Shown: piece after piece, positions 9,681-21,139 of the stretch
How positions within the stretch are numbered: the first letter of the stretch is position 1
How the letters are laid out: each line of letters starts with the position of its first letter
Origin: Pseudoips prasinana
Taxonomy: Eukaryota > Arthropoda > Insecta > Lepidoptera > Nolidae
NCBI GenBank assembly: GCA_951640165.1
Contig: OX621256.1
Span: 4,402,001 to 4,466,000, forward strand
Direction of reading: 5' to 3'
DNA length: 64,000 nucleotides
Translations under genes and position numbers: made by a program
Notes under the pieces: model-generated
What the model saw: the letters and a program-made list of their open reading frames with translations, nothing else
Database searches by the model: none
What the model was told of the DNA's origin: nothing

Positions 9681-10329
9681 CCAGGGTCATCAGCGCCCTA
9701 CTAAAACTCTTGCACCTAGAAATATTAAATATAATATGATTGCTCGTTAAATGATATAGGATATATATTTAGCGGAATTTCTGTATTCTATTTAAATACC
9801 AACATTACAATAAAGTGGGGTTTGGTGCCGGCGGTGGGATTTCGCGATCAAGTTTATAGTGTAAAAGGATTAGTGTTTTTATGAGGTTGGAGAATTTTTA
9901 TTACAATATACCAAGGTTTGAAACTGCAGTAACGAGTTTGGTGGATTAATATAACAATAAAATTATTTTTACTATGTGAATAAATCTGGTAGGTAGCTGG
10001 ATATTATTACTTAAGGAGCCAACCTCAATTGAAATGAGAGAAAGGCCAGAAATTCGGTTGAATAGAAATGAAACAATATATATTTTTGACAAAAAGAAAT
10101 CTTACCATACATAGCTAAAATAATAGAATAAATTTGGTTGTCAAAAAAGGCCCCTATCTCAGCATTGGCTATGGCAACACAGGTATATTATTAGAGGCTG
10201 ATATAAGCCACAATGGCATAGTAATATAAATAGAAAGTAATATAAATATACATAAAAAATATATTAAAATTTAACTTTAAACTAATACAAGACAAAGCAA
10301 AAATATTTTTATTTTTTTATTTTAATAGA

Positions 10330-10515
10330 GGTTGGGGTTCGATCCCAATCTTAGTATGATGAGCACGATTATTTCTATGTCTAGGTGTTATTTATCTATA
10401 ATATGCATGCATTTAGAAATATAAAAGTATGTTTATCAGTGGTCTGGATGCCATAGACTCTACCTATTTTGGGATAGTGATAGCAGTGAATTACTTTCCC
10501 AAGATATTTATTATT
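10330..10515 (+). mobile_element. SINE-D (tRNA-like head, shared core)
   Basis: A B-box-like GGGGTTCGATCCCAATC is followed by GATGAGCACGATTATTTC, then AAATATAAAAGTATGTTTAT, then CTGGATGCCATAGACTC and CCCAAGATATTTATT. It shares the ...CCATAG...TTTGGGATxxG... core with SINE-A and SINE-B but has its own head and tail. Confidence 0.55.
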
Positions 10516-10964
10516 TATTTGCACATTGTAATAAAGTCGTTTTCACATTGTTTCCACGGCGGTGACGTCAACTGTCAACTATACGTTAGGTATGAAAGAA
10601 ACTTCTAATAAAACCGCTAGAATATCGTCCGCAATAAAAAAGTGATATATGCCAATTAACCTCACAATATATACTGTATAAACAGAAGGTGGTATCAATA
10701 TCATGTTACTTATACAGGGTGGTATCAACATCGTATGACGTCATTACTCATTACCTGCCCTGACGATGATCGACGCAGCAGTAATGAGGGTACGATTAAA
10801 AATGCAAGAGATTTATACTGTACGACGCGAAGACGATACGATATTCTTATAAATATAACTGACATGGTTTATAAAGTAATAATAAAAGATTTTTAACGAG
10901 TCTGAGTATTTTAATTCATGTACCGTTCTTCGCAATAAATCTAATCTCAAAAATCATAAATTTT

Positions 10965-11101
10965 GTATCATCCGGCGGGTCTCGAACCAGCACCCTTTCC
11001 CAAATTGGGCTAGAGGGTGCTGGTTGGATGACCCATGTTATACTAATACCATATGGGCTATAATTTATAAAGTTTAACGCGGGTAGACGGAGCACAGCTA
11101 G
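10965..11101 (+). mobile_element. Helitron-like 3' end with adjacent tRNA-like fold-back
   Basis: The segment ends GGCTATAATTTATAAAGTTT, then ACGCGGGTAGACGG, then GCACAGCTAG|T, a Helitron-like 3' terminus. Just upstream, ACCAGCACCCT is matched by its complement AGGGTGCTGGT with a 17-nt spacer, next to a tRNA-arm-like GGGTCTCGAACCAGC. Confidence 0.45.
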
Positions 11102-11199
11102 TAATTTATAATAATTGTTTTGTAATAAATTTGTTATTTTTGGTGTACTATAGTTTTTTTGTGTTATAATAATAATATCCTGTGACATTTTTTAATAAT

Positions 11200-11405
11200 A
11201 ATAATAATAATATCTGGGGACAATGTCACACAGATCATCCTAGCCCCAAACTAAGCAAAGCTTGTGCTATGGGTACCAGGCGACGATATACATACTTATA
11301 TAGATAGATAAATACTTATATACATAGAAAACATCCATGACTCAGAAACATTATTCACATACAGCCATCTGATCCCATACTAAGCAGAACTTGTACTAAA
11401 CAAAC
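11200..11405 (-). mobile_element. SINE-B/SINE-A composite, antisense
   Basis: The complement of the SINE-B tail (CCCCAAACTAAGCAAAGCTT, then ACCAGGCGACGATATACATA, then GAAAACATCCATGACTCAG) runs directly into the complement of the SINE-A tail (CAGCCATCTGATCCC, then AAGCAGAACTTGTACTA). This indicates recombination or insertion of one into the other. Confidence 0.6.
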
Positions 11406-12205
11406 CGTATTGTTTAGTTGGTTAAATACAGAAAAGTTATATAAATATTTTCCAACCTAATTAATTACAATGACAAGTAAGTCGCATATACGTCACAGTC
11501 AGACAATATGTGACTAATAATAGTTTATTTATCCTTGAATTATATTCGCAATCTTCACATGTTCGCACATCAACAGCGTGTCATTGAAATTCTCTAGTAA
11601 TAATCGTAATAGATGCTAACAGCAATTAAAATAAGCCATTTATTTGCACAAGACTTTAGTTTTGATAAAATACATAAAGTTATTCTAACAATTACAGTTC
11701 AATTGACAGTAGTTTACAGTAATTGTGGTCAATCTGCAGAATGTAATGATCAAGTGGATATTAAATGAATATAAAATAAACTTTGGGTGCAAGGGACAAC
11801 TGTTAATCTCTATCGGTAAGCCCTAGTTAGTCAGGATTTATATAGATATGTAGGTATTTATTAAGTTTAACATACAATTGTTTACGCATAAACATTTCCA
11901 TAATATTTTACAATAATTATAACAAATTATCGTATTTATTTGAAATTAAAAGTGAAATTATACATAAAGTAAAATAACAACAACGCAAGAACAAGTAATC
12001 AATTATTATCATTCAATGATGTACATAAAAACAAAAACATAAAAAAAGCAAAAAAAAAAATATTATTAGGTATTCTTCTATGGACCCTGATTTTATTTGA
12101 TAAATTTATATAATTACCTTACTAATGATTACGGTGGCAAAAATATTTAAAAAAACATGTGTATAAGGAGAATTTGGTTTTGATCATTGTCTATGCTTTT
12201 ATCAC
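11406..12205. other. AT-rich stretch, nothing recognised
   Basis: No ORF above background, no shared repeat core and no splice-bounded coding block seen. An A9-12 run lies near 12050. Confidence 0.5.
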
Positions 12206-12212
12206 AATTATT

Positions 12213-12475
12213 TATGACGGACCTGTTGGCGTGGTTGCTGCTTGCCTTTCACGCCGTAGGTCCTGGGTTCGATGACCACCCAGGACAGATATTTATGTAC
12301 ATGAACATGTCTGTTTGCCCCGAGTCTGGGTGTAATTATGTATAATATAAGTACGTATTTACAAAAGTAAAGTATTATAGTTAATAATATAACAGTTATT
12401 TGATTTCTATAGTATAAGCTCTGCTTAGTTTTTGATCAGATGACCGTGTATGAATAATGTCCCAGGATATATTTA
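12213..12475 (+). mobile_element. SINE-A
   Basis: It has a head with GGCGTGGTTG and a mutated B box (GGTTCGATGACC), then GATATTTATGTACATGAACA, and the shared core up to CCCAGGATAT. The B-box change suggests an old, inactive copy. Confidence 0.7.
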
Positions 12476-12833
12476 TACATTGTAATTAATTATAGGAGAA
12501 ATAAATATCGTAACATGTAAATGCCCCATATATAGATGTTACCACTCGATACGAGTAATTTGCCGTGATGCCATGAATATTACGCATAATAACCGAACTG
12601 ATTCTTAACCATGAGATATTTAAATAGTAATCAAATCGATATCAAAAATTGAATCAAAATGTTTTATTTCATTATTACATGGTTCGCGGTGGTGGTTCAT
12701 CATAGTTGGTGGCGTCTCCTTTTAAGTATATATATGCCGGTGCCAGGAAGCGCCGCTCTTTAAAATCCTAAATAATTCGTGTAACATGTAACCAAACAAG
12801 AAAACTAATTATACTCATTTATTATAATTAGTC

Positions 12834-12873
12834 TCTCTGTGTGTTTGTGTGTGTGTGAGAGAGAGAGAGAGAG
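12834..12873. repeat. Compound (GT)n(GA)n microsatellite
   Basis: GTGTGTTTGTGTGTGTGTGA is followed by an uninterrupted GA run. Confidence 0.85.
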
Positions 12874-13158
12874 TATGGGTGTGCTTCTTAAATATGAATT
12901 CTAATAGATTTTATGTGAATTAATTGAAGGAACCAAATAATTGAAGGATTCAAATCAAAATTTTGCCGTTCTTAAATTCCATTCAAAACGTTAAAATTAT
13001 AGAATGATGTTGGATCCATAAGTTGCGCTTTAAGGTAGGTATGTCAACAGTGTAAATTACCATCGTTTATATAAAAATAAGGGCAATTTGCTGGTCACAC
13101 AGACGCGGCTAGCTTTTACAGGTGTCCCGACACGTCAATAAGTTTATTTCTCTTAATT

Positions 13159-13348
13159 AGTTCGTTTTAAAGGTTCTCGAGTGGAGATCATGAACCGTAA
13201 GATCCAGTGTGGGCTGGCCCACAAGGTGGACCGATGATTTTGCAAGGATCGCGGAAGCCGCTGGATGCGGGCAGCACAAGACTGGCCATTGTGGAGATTC
13301 TTGGGGAAGACCTTTATCCACCAGTGGATGTTTTTTCGGCTGATATGA
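13159..13348 (+). pseudogene. RTE-type LINE ORF end
   Basis: Sense-strand RTE C-terminus with frameshifts: CTCGAGTGGAGATCATGAAC, then GGTGGACCGATGATTTTGC, then TGGATGCGGGCAGCACAAGA, and stop TGA at 13341-13343 after TTCGGC. No (TGA)n tail remains. Confidence 0.7.
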
Positions 13349-13839
13349 GTCTTGTCTGTCGTTATGAATATGGTATGCCATCGTAAACTCATGGTAGTGG
13401 TACATAACAGGTTCGATAAAACGCGTTCAGGATGAAAAGTGAGAAAAACAAGGAATGTTTTTGCGATATCGCGTTAAAATCGATATTTTAAGTATTGCCT
13501 AGATTGAGCTTAATGTTCCGAGTGCGTGGTAAGCCCCGCCCCCCGATGATGAGTTGTGATATGACCAATTATTGCAATTTATTACGATACTTATTGGACG
13601 TCTATACTTGCGATTATATTATAACATGGACATATAATGCTAAAGGGCATTTTGTAGCATAATATTTGAATATATAAGCAACAGAAATGAAATTTTTTAA
13701 TAGATTTCCACGACTTTTGATAAGTTTATATTTAAAAAATGTCGAGGTTCAACCTCTTTTATCCCAAATGCGACGCATAATTAAAACGTAAGTAGATAGA
13801 TACTAAAACTATACCTTAGTCTAAATTAGAACTCCGGGA

Positions 13840-14129
13840 AGACAGCGATCTGTTTGTGGCGCAGTCGCTGTGCCGGACTGGCAGGAGTTGGCAATACGGG
13901 AGGGCAATCGATAGCCCTCCCAGGGTACGTGTCCCGACCATCTGGGACATGGCGCAAAAGGGGAGGGCACCGGAGCAGCATACCCGCGTTCCCGGGACTC
14001 CCCCTATCAGGCGCCAAGAGAAGTCCACGGCAGGTTAGGTTTAGTCGGTGCGAGTCCGACATACCCACCCGCAGACACTTTTTGCGGGTGGCATGCGTAG
14101 GTATTCCTCCTGCCTTAACAAAAAAAAAA
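13840..14129 (+). mobile_element. GC-rich LINE 3' end (R1-like), with poly-A tail
   Basis: This sharply GC-rich island ends in an A10 tract at 14119-14129. Features are GGCGCAGTCGCTGTGCCGGA, CATCTGGGACATGGCGCAAA, GTGCGAGTCCGACATACCC and GCGGGTGGCATGCGTAGG. Such compact GC-rich 3'UTRs with poly-A are typical of R1-group elements in moths; the assignment is by resemblance only. No coding frame with RT motifs remains. Confidence 0.5.
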
Positions 14130-14269
14130 GTCTAAATTAGAAAATCCTTCAATCATGTTTCTCTGTAATATGCCTATATCTCATTTTGCTTTAAAACTAC
14201 ATCAGCTAGGTTGTTTTAAAGGAAAATGTAGCCTAATTAATTAGTTTTATAAAAAAAATCATACTTTCA

Positions 14270-14400
14270 AATATATAGTGCACAACTTTACTATCTTACT
14301 TATATACTCTTTCACGTAAAAACTACCGAATGGATTTTAATGAAACTTTACAATAATATAGCTTATACATCAGAATAACACATATAAGTTATAAAGTTTA
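14270..14400 (+). mobile_element. Helitron-like fragment
   Basis: It contains the family core (CTCTTTCACGTAAAAACTAC, then GGATTTTAATGAAACTTTAC, then ATAAGTTATAAAGTTTA). Both ends are missing. Confidence 0.5.
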
Positions 14401-14732
14401 TATTTTCATTTAATATTGCCGATTTTATTAAAAAAAATATATATTTATTTTGCCCACATTCCGCCTATAAGATGCCCTTACGGCCGATGTTTCGTCTTAA
14501 CAGTTTACATATTGTAACTTCATCGTTTAATAATGGTAAATAACGGTTAATTTACTATTAACAAGCAATCAATTCTTGTCCACTCCAATTATAATGAATC
14601 TAGGACATTAGGAATAAATCAAAGTGCATCACTATCTTGTTGCACTCGACGTAGTTAAACGTGTATGAGCAGGGTTTGAACTAAGTAGAGTAAAAGCTTC
14701 ATCTTCTGAGACTTTCTAGAACTGACTGACTG

Positions 14733-14912
14733 GCCTGTTGGACTAGCGGTTAGTTATCCTGACTGTTACACATCATTAGTCTGATATCGTCCACTGCTGG
14801 ACATAGGGCTCCCCAAAAGTATTTATGACGTTGCCATTTGGACGGCTTTGCCGTAGCCACCGCGCTTGGCATGAGAGTTGGCGACCGCGGGAATACCGCG
14901 GGGCACAGCTAG
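14733..14912. mobile_element. Composite of SINE head, LINE-gamma end and Helitron end
   Basis: In order: a tRNA-like A-box piece (TGGCCTGTTGGACTAGCGG), an antisense LINE-gamma 3' piece (TCCACTGCTGGACATAGG, then CGTTGCCATTTGGACGG, then CCACCGCGCTTGGCATG), and a Helitron-like end (CCGCGGGGCACAGCTAG|T at 14909-14912). Confidence 0.5.
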
Positions 14913-15344
14913 TCTATAATATGTATGAATTTAGAAACATATAAGTATGTTTATCATTTGTGTGTGGATATACCAGATATAAAAAATTAAGATACTGGCC
15001 ACGTGGCGTCGTCTCCCACAGCGGTAGAAAAAATTAACGAGATTTAAATAATCGAACACAATTTTGAAAAATACAGGCATTGAAATTCTTTTCAAGAGAG
15101 AGCTTTTTTGGGAGTAATTTAGTTTTTTATTGATACGTAAATTACTCCAAAAAAGTTCTTTAATATTATTCAGTAACGTTATGAAAATTTTATTCATGAA
15201 TTCAATAATATTAGATGGGATAATATTAGTCCTGCCTGATATTGTAACCTGCATGTCCATTGACCAAGCCTATGCACGCATGAGATCAATGTTTTTGGCT
15301 TTTGGAGCGGGTTACTAATAATAGAATAAAAATTAAGTTTATAC

Positions 15345-15480
15345 ATTTTTATTTCGGACTACCATAGCTTCACGCCAGTGCCCAGGGTGGTAGGCAGAGA
15401 CAATGGCTTTCCATTTGACACAATACTTGCACACCTTTTCTGCCTCGTTTACTCTCATTATATTATTTCGGACGACATTA
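15345..15480. repeat. Dispersed repeat (AGGCAGAGACAAYGG family)
   Basis: TGGTAGGCAGAGACAATGGC, then TTTCCATTTG, then TTGCACACC, then TTTCTGCCTCG recurs at 34140-34250, and in complement at about 28600-28650. No coding content; class unknown. Confidence 0.5.
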
Positions 15481-15559
15481 ATCCATTATTGGGATAATAA
15501 TTAATCTTTTGATTATATGATGTTTTATGCCGTGTAGTTATTGGCCCAAAAAGAATATC

Positions 15560-15760
15560 AGACCTCCCTATGCCATCCCATTGTTGTCGTTAAAGTTGAC
15601 TAAGGAATACATCAGGTTATCAGGCAAAAGCACCACCTGTGTTCTAAACACTTGTTTACTGCGCAGTGACAAGGCATATCCCGCTCAAAGTTGCCAACGT
15701 TGTAGACAGTTTTGGAAGAGGCTTTGTGTCCAGCTGTGGAGGATAGCAGGCTGTTAGCGT
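15560..15760 (+). mobile_element. LINE-gamma 3' end, diverged
   Basis: TAAAGTTGACTAAGGAATAC, then ATCAGGTTATCAGGC, then CCACCTGTGTTCTAAACAC, then GGAAGAGGCTTTGTGTCCAG, then CTGTGGAGGATAGC align with the better copy at 37120-37345. Confidence 0.5.
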
Positions 15761-15904
15761 GAATTAACGTTTAAAAACATAAAATTGAACTAAACTATTC
15801 TTTCTCCTAACCGATTATTTGCATGGATACATTCCATTGAAATATTGTTTGCATTTCTGTAAGAATGATGCATGATTGTGTTTTAAAATCAATATTTATG
15901 TTCG

Positions 15905-16205
15905 CTTGAATGCCTTGTTGGTCTAGCGTTAGCATGGTTAACCGCAGATAATAAGATCCTGGGTACAAATCCCGGGTTGGGTTTCGTGGGAGTAGGCGGT
16001 AATGCACCCTCATGCCACGAAGAGCCTGTAAAGCCGTCGGTCCTGTACCTCTGTCCGGTCGAATGCTAGTCGTTCTACTGTCTTCTTGTTCATTCTAAGG
16101 TTGTTTGGAAGAGATCGTAGTTAGTGATAAGAGTGCCCATCGTACTATATTTAATACTACTGTATACTTTAAATGTTGTTTTTTTGATTGTTTATTTTTT
16201 TTTTC
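15905..16205 (+). mobile_element. SINE-E head and body followed by LINE 3'UTR
   Basis: The tRNA-like head (GTTGGTCTAGCGTTAGC, B box GGGTACAAATCCCGGG) leads into AAAGCCGTCGGTCCTGTACC and TCCGGTCGAATGC, the SINE-E body. From about 16090, AAGGTTGTTTGGAAGAGATCG, GTGATAAGAGTGCCCATCGT and a T-rich end match the LINE 3'UTR family also at 25735, 20430 and 55868. Confidence 0.6.
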
Positions 16206-16260
16206 TAATGAGCAAATGCGAAAAAAATAGTATAATAAATACCTTTATTTCAGTTTAGGT

Positions 16261-17340
16261 ATTAATTACTATATTAGGATATGTAAGTATTACAATCTTT
16301 AATTATAACAAATAATTCTTAGGTATAATTAAGAAAAACTTAAAGTAACGTTGCTACAGTTTGAGTGTAATAGAACAATAATAGTAAAAAGCTGTATGAT
16401 AAATTGGGTGCCCAATTTATCATACAGCTTTTTAATTGATTAAAACTAAGACGCAGATTCTTGGTATACTTTTTTTATATGTTTTGCGCAATATTACTGT
16501 TCTATTACACCAAATGTAGCAACGTTACTTTAAGTTTTTCTTAATTTAATTACTATATTAGGATATGTAAGTATTACAATCTTTAATTATAACAAATAAT
16601 TCTTAGGTATAATTAAGAAAAACTTAAAGTAACGTTGCTACAGTTTGAGTGTAATAGAACAATAATAGTAAAAAGCTGTATGATAAATTGGGTGCCCAAT
16701 TTATCATACAGCTTTTTAATTGATTAAAACTAAGACGCAGATTCTTGGTATAGTTTTTTTATATGTTTTGCGCAATATTACTGTTCTATTACACCAAATG
16801 TAGCAACGTTACTTTAAGTTTTTCTTAATTTAATTACTATATTAGGATATGTTAGTATTACAATCTTTAATTATAACAAATAATTCTTAGGTATAATTAA
16901 GAAAAACTTAAAGTAACGTTGCTACAGTTTGAGTGTAATAGAACAATAATAGTAAAAAGCTGTATGATAAATTGGGTGCCCAATTTATCATACAGCTTTT
17001 TAATTGATTAAAACTAAGACGCAGATTCTTGGTATACTTTTTTTATATGTTTTGCGCAATATTACTGTTCTATTACACCAAATGTAGCAACGTTACTTTA
17101 AGTTTTTCTTAATTTAATTACTATATTAGGATATGTAAGTATTACAATCTTTAATTATAACAAATAATTCTTAGGTATAATTAAGAAAAACTTAAAGTAA
17201 CGTTGCTACAGTTTGGGTGTAATAGAACAGTAATATTGCGCAAAACAAATAAAAAAAATACACCAAGAAGGTTCCGAGTCTTAGTTTTAATCAATTAAAA
17301 AGGTGTATGATAAATTCGGCACCATAGAGGTAGAAGTAAA
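16261..17340. repeat. Tandem array of 284-bp palindromic units
   Basis: ATTACTATATTAGGATATG starts at 16265, 16549, 16833 and 17117, a constant period of 284 bp with almost no divergence. In each of the first three units AAAAAGCTGTATGATAAATT + GGG (16386-16408 and +284, +568) faces its exact complement across a 2-nt spacer. Outside it, TTAAGAAAAACTTAAAGTAA... is answered by ...TTACTTTAAGTTTTTCTTAA, so each unit is one large inverted repeat with a ~90-bp deletion in one arm. The fourth unit lacks the fold and carries only the full-length single arm. No ORF. Confidence 0.9.
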
Positions 17341-17504
17341 TAGGTCTAATGATATTTTGCATTCACAAACATGGTGCACACGATGTTCTAAATTCAAATT
17401 TACTTTAACCTCTGAAGGATAAAAACGACTTTTCCACTCAGATATCGAAGAGCAAAAATACTCTTTCCGAGATGGGGTGATGAAAAGATTATTTGTTGGT
17501 ATAG

Positions 17505-17590
17505 TTTATCAGTTGTCTGGTTGCAATAGTACAGGCTCGATTTTTTGGATCAGATGGCTGTGTGTCAGTTGTTCCAAGATATTTATTTAT
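17505..17590 (+). mobile_element. SINE-D tail
   Basis: TTATCAGTTGTCTGGTTGC, then AATAGTACAGGC, then GGATCAGATGGCTGTGTGTC, then CCAAGATATTTATTTATTT. The head is missing. Confidence 0.6.
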
Positions 17591-18365
17591 TTAACGGAAT
17601 TAGCTATTATAGGATGAATCAGCGGATTGATCTAACACAATCTACGTTGTCAATGTACTCATAGGTTTATGTAAGGCTGAGTAATTATAAGTAATAATAT
17701 GAAATTATGATACCCATCTTATTATACGTGAGAACTCATCATTAGACGATGAGTAATATTGCATTGAAGACCATGAACGAAGTTCATATGCAGTTTTGTC
17801 ATACATAAATTACATAGTCAATGTATTATTTAAGTATGAATAATACTAAAATAATGATACGTTGGCAGATGACCTAAGATAAAAGGGCATAGTTTACATA
17901 CATATAATATAATTACTGGTTTTCTAAATGACACTTACAATTATTCTAGCAGGATTTCAGTCCTTCACCAGATCTGTAAAAACCTCCTAGCATTGCACAG
18001 GACTGTATACGCGGACATAAGTACGTCTCTATTTCATTAGTTAGATGTCTCAGTATCTGTAGTCAGATGGCTAAGCACAGCCAGAAAAAATCAGGCACAT
18101 TTAACTATGTAACACCATAAATTACAATATATAACAATAATCTTGCACATCGGACGAAAATTTCACATGCATCACCACTAGACCAAAAGACTAGCCAAAA
18201 TAGATAATATGTTTTATACAACTTTGATTTAGGATTATAAAGAGCTCTACATCGATATGACTACAAAACTCATGCTTATGGACGACGAAAGTAATAACTG
18301 GTAACTTCGCCTTCACCGATCATTTGCCACGAGCAACTGGCCTATAAATAGTCAATAAATCATGA
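17591..18365. other. Intergenic stretch, nothing recognised
   Basis: AT-rich sequence without a supported ORF or a repeat core found elsewhere in the window. Confidence 0.45.
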
Positions 18366-18369
18366 AACT

Positions 18370-18680
18370 ACAACATTGCCATCTGATCTCAAACTAGTCA
18401 GAGCCTGTACTATGGCGACCAGATTACTTGTAAACATATTTACTTATATATTTATAAATACAAACATCACATCATCATCCACTGCTGAATATAGGCGTCA
18501 CCCCAAAGGTTTCTATAACGTTGCCATTTGGAGGGGTTGCCCTTAGTCACCGCGCCTGGCATGCGACTTGACGACCGCAGTTAGGTGGTAGTTAGTACAG
18601 GAGGGGGCGCTGCTGCTCGACTACCTGGTGTATCCCTTAGTCGCCATTTACGACACCCACGGGCTGCTATGGCTAAATAC
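18370..18680 (-). mobile_element. SINE-D tail and LINE-gamma 3' end, antisense
   Basis: 18370-18475 is a complement of the SINE core (GCCATCTGATCTCAAACTAG, then GCCTGTACTATGG). 18475-18680 is antisense LINE-gamma: ATCATCCACTGCTGAATATAG, CCATTTGGAGGGGTTGCCC, GACTACCTGGTGTATCCC, TTACGACACCCACGGGC. Confidence 0.6.
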
Positions 18681-18688
18681 ATACATAT

Positions 18689-18939
18689 CTATACTCATAT
18701 TATAACGCGGTAACGTTTGTGACGTTGTAAGGGGAAATCTCTGGCTCTACTGAACCAATTTTCAAAATTATATCACCAATAGAAAGCTACGTTATTGTGG
18801 AGTGTCATAGGTTATGAAAAATTCCAAAATTGATAACGCATCTTTACTTAAAACTTGAATAATGTAATCCAAGTTGCGGTACAAACGGGCAGGGACAAAT
18901 ATATTTAAAACGCGGAACGAAGTCCGCGGGCACTGCTAG
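18689..18939 (+). mobile_element. Helitron-like non-autonomous element (251 bp)
   Basis: It starts A|TCTATACTCATATTATAACG and ends with a stem CGCGGA...GTCCGCG (18911-18929) ten bases before CTAG|T. These are the 5' TC, 3' hairpin, CTRR and A|T insertion hallmarks of Helitrons. No helicase ORF, so it needs a helper in trans. It belongs to the widespread Lepidoptera class of short Helitron-like repeats. Confidence 0.65.
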
Positions 18940-19426
18940 TTATAGATAAATTACACCCAGACAAAGGACAAAAATCGTACTCAACGCTCAAAAATTAGTC
19001 CTGAACATCAAACCCACGATTCAGCAGTATGTGTCACAATCCATTAGATCAACAGCAACAGGCCATATGTCTTTCTTTGTATCTATCCAACAATTAACCT
19101 CAAAAACTCCTTTAAACAAGTCGTTGAATCTTTCAGCGCTATAATGAAATATATTTAGACTTTGCTTGGCTTATTAACGCCGTCTGTCCGTCTGTCACTG
19201 TCACAAAGTTTAGAGTGAAGCTTTGTTTTGAATTATTTTAGATTTTGATACTAATTGGTCGTTTGTGCTGGATTCTATTCGTTATTGGTTTTATTTTGCG
19301 TTTGATTTAATTGTATAAAATATTTTTGACTTATTTCCTGTATTTTCGTATGTATTCATAATCATATAAAATTGGTAGTATTTAACTGCGGATAAAAAAT
19401 CCATTCGTATTACAAAAATATTCATA

Positions 19427-19692
19427 TCTATACAAATAAATAAAATTGGAGTGTCTGTTTGTAATATTGAGATAACCGGTTTTTATTACTACATAAATAT
19501 GAATATATATACGGTACATAATCTCTGAAACGGCTGGACCGATTTTGACGGGACTTTTATTGGCAGATAGCTGATGTAATAAGGTGTAACTTAGGCGACT
19601 TTTATTTTTAAAAAAGTCTTTTATTTTACTAATATACAAAAAAAAACGAAATAAGCTAATTAACACGCGGACGAAGTCGCGGGCACAGCTAG
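19427..19692 (+). mobile_element. Helitron-like non-autonomous element (266 bp)
   Basis: A|TCTATACAAATAAATAAA start; internal CTGAAACGGCTGGACCGATT; ends ACGCGGACGAAGTCGCGGGC, then ACAGCTAG|T, with a CGCG stem near the 3' end. Confidence 0.65.
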
Positions 19693-19855
19693 TTTTAAAT
19701 AAAAACAGTGATAGGACTGTATAATAAGCAAATGCCTTGGGGCAATGAACACACTGATTAATATTATTTGTCTTTAATATCTATAGTCTTTGCCAATAGA
19801 ACCTTATTGTTCGGATTTCGAACAAGTGCAGTCTCGAGTAGGTATTCTATAGATC

Positions 19856-19900
19856 TATGTGTCATCCACCAACATCTCCTATGTTGGTGGATGACACATA
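19856..19900. repeat. Perfect 20-bp inverted repeat, 5-nt spacer
   Basis: TATGTGTCATCCACCAACAT is followed by CTCCT and then its exact complement. Confidence 0.9.
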
Positions 19901-19981
19901 TCTCCCAAACTATAATAACACTGTACTATGGCAACCAGACCACTGCTAAAATACTTATAAATTTCTAAATACCTCATCATA

Positions 19982-20132
19982 TCAGCCGAAAGGCGTCCAC
20001 TTCTGGACAAAGGCCTCCCCCAAAGATCTCCACAATTGCCGGTCTTGTGCTATTCGCATCCAGCATTTTCCAGCGACCCGCACAAGATCATCGGTCCATC
20101 TTGTAGGGGGCCTGCCCACGCTGCGTCTTCCT
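19982..20132 (-). pseudogene. RTE-type LINE ORF end, antisense
   Basis: An uninterrupted minus-strand frame of about 50 residues (GRRSVGRPPTRWTDDLVRV, then WMRIAQDRQLWRSLGEAFV, ending WTPFG-stop) is the RTE C-terminus. The frame is clean, so this copy is younger than most here, but it is severely 5'-truncated. Confidence 0.75.
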
Positions 20133-20154
20133 ATATAGATAATAATATAGATTT

Positions 20155-20245
20155 TCACGCTAGGAGTTATTCTGAAGATCGAACCCACGAGCTTTAAACT
20201 TAGCAGTCAGAGTCACTAACCACTAGACCAGTCACTGTTAATTTA
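20155..20245 (-). mobile_element. tRNA-like SINE head, antisense
   Basis: The complement reads TGGTCTAGTGGTTAGTGAC (A-box side) and CTCGTGGGTTCGATCTTC (B box). It is too degenerate and lacks tRNA arms, so it is not a gene. Confidence 0.55.
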
Positions 20246-20429
20246 TACTGTAAGTTAATATTGTAGTCATGGGTTTGGGTAAGATCGCTAGAGCACCCAA
20301 AAAGGTGGGGTAAGGGTTAGCAATACGTGTGTGATGCCTTGTGTCTCTTACAAGAATCATAGTCTACAGTAACCACTTATAATTGCGCAGGCAGTATCTT
20401 TGTTTACTGATATAGTTATATAAAAATGA

Positions 20430-20550
20430 AAGATAGATATACTCTTTATTGTACACCTAAAGAAACAATACAAAGCGACAACGTACAAATTATAATAGTA
20501 CAATTGGCGGCCTTATCACAAAGTGTGATCTCTTCCAGGCAACCTAGGTA
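20430..20550 (-). mobile_element. LINE 3'UTR, antisense
   Basis: ATACTCTTTATTGTACACCT, then GGCGGCCTTATCAC, then TGTGATCTCTTCCAGGCAAC is the complement of the 3'UTR that is sense at 25735-25850. Confidence 0.6.
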
Positions 20551-21135
20551 GTGAAAGGAGAAAGGAGTTACATAGATGGGGCAGTTGCAATGAAACAGAA
20601 TTTTAAAAATGTCAGTAATCTACGAAACGAAGTACTCATGAATAATTAAAATCGTTAAATCATTCAATAGACTTACGTTTATTCATATTCATTACCAAAT
20701 AACAAGCTTAAATATGACTACATTAAATATAAATACCAAAAATGTGAACATAGAACACAGCTAATCTCTCGATCTTAATTACATCAGATCGTTCTGGAAA
20801 GTGTCCTATCAACCAACAACAAATTTAATATTATATTGAGTCTTATTACAATGATATACGGTGATGTTTTCATTAAAATTCAAATGGTCAATAGGTCTAT
20901 TTTGGACATATAACGACCAGGTAGAGATTTCCGCATTGTGATGCATTTATAACTCGGCGCATCTGTTATAAAATAGGTTTTAATTAACATTATACGCACG
21001 GCTTTTTAATGTCCGTGACTATTTCCATTGTCAGACGTGAAACGATTTTTCCAAATTAATCTTTATTTATAAACTTGCTGTATAATTCAAATACTAAAAC
21101 CCGATTTTATTTTAATGATATTTTAATTTTTTTTC
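20551..21135. other. AT-rich stretch, nothing recognised
   Basis: No ORF or recognised repeat. Confidence 0.4.
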
Positions 21136-21139
21136 AATT

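Noticed and set aside
16386..17001. CRISPR-like array (regular repeats)
   Set aside because: Repeat and 'spacer' are both conserved between units; it is a tandem repeat in eukaryotic DNA.
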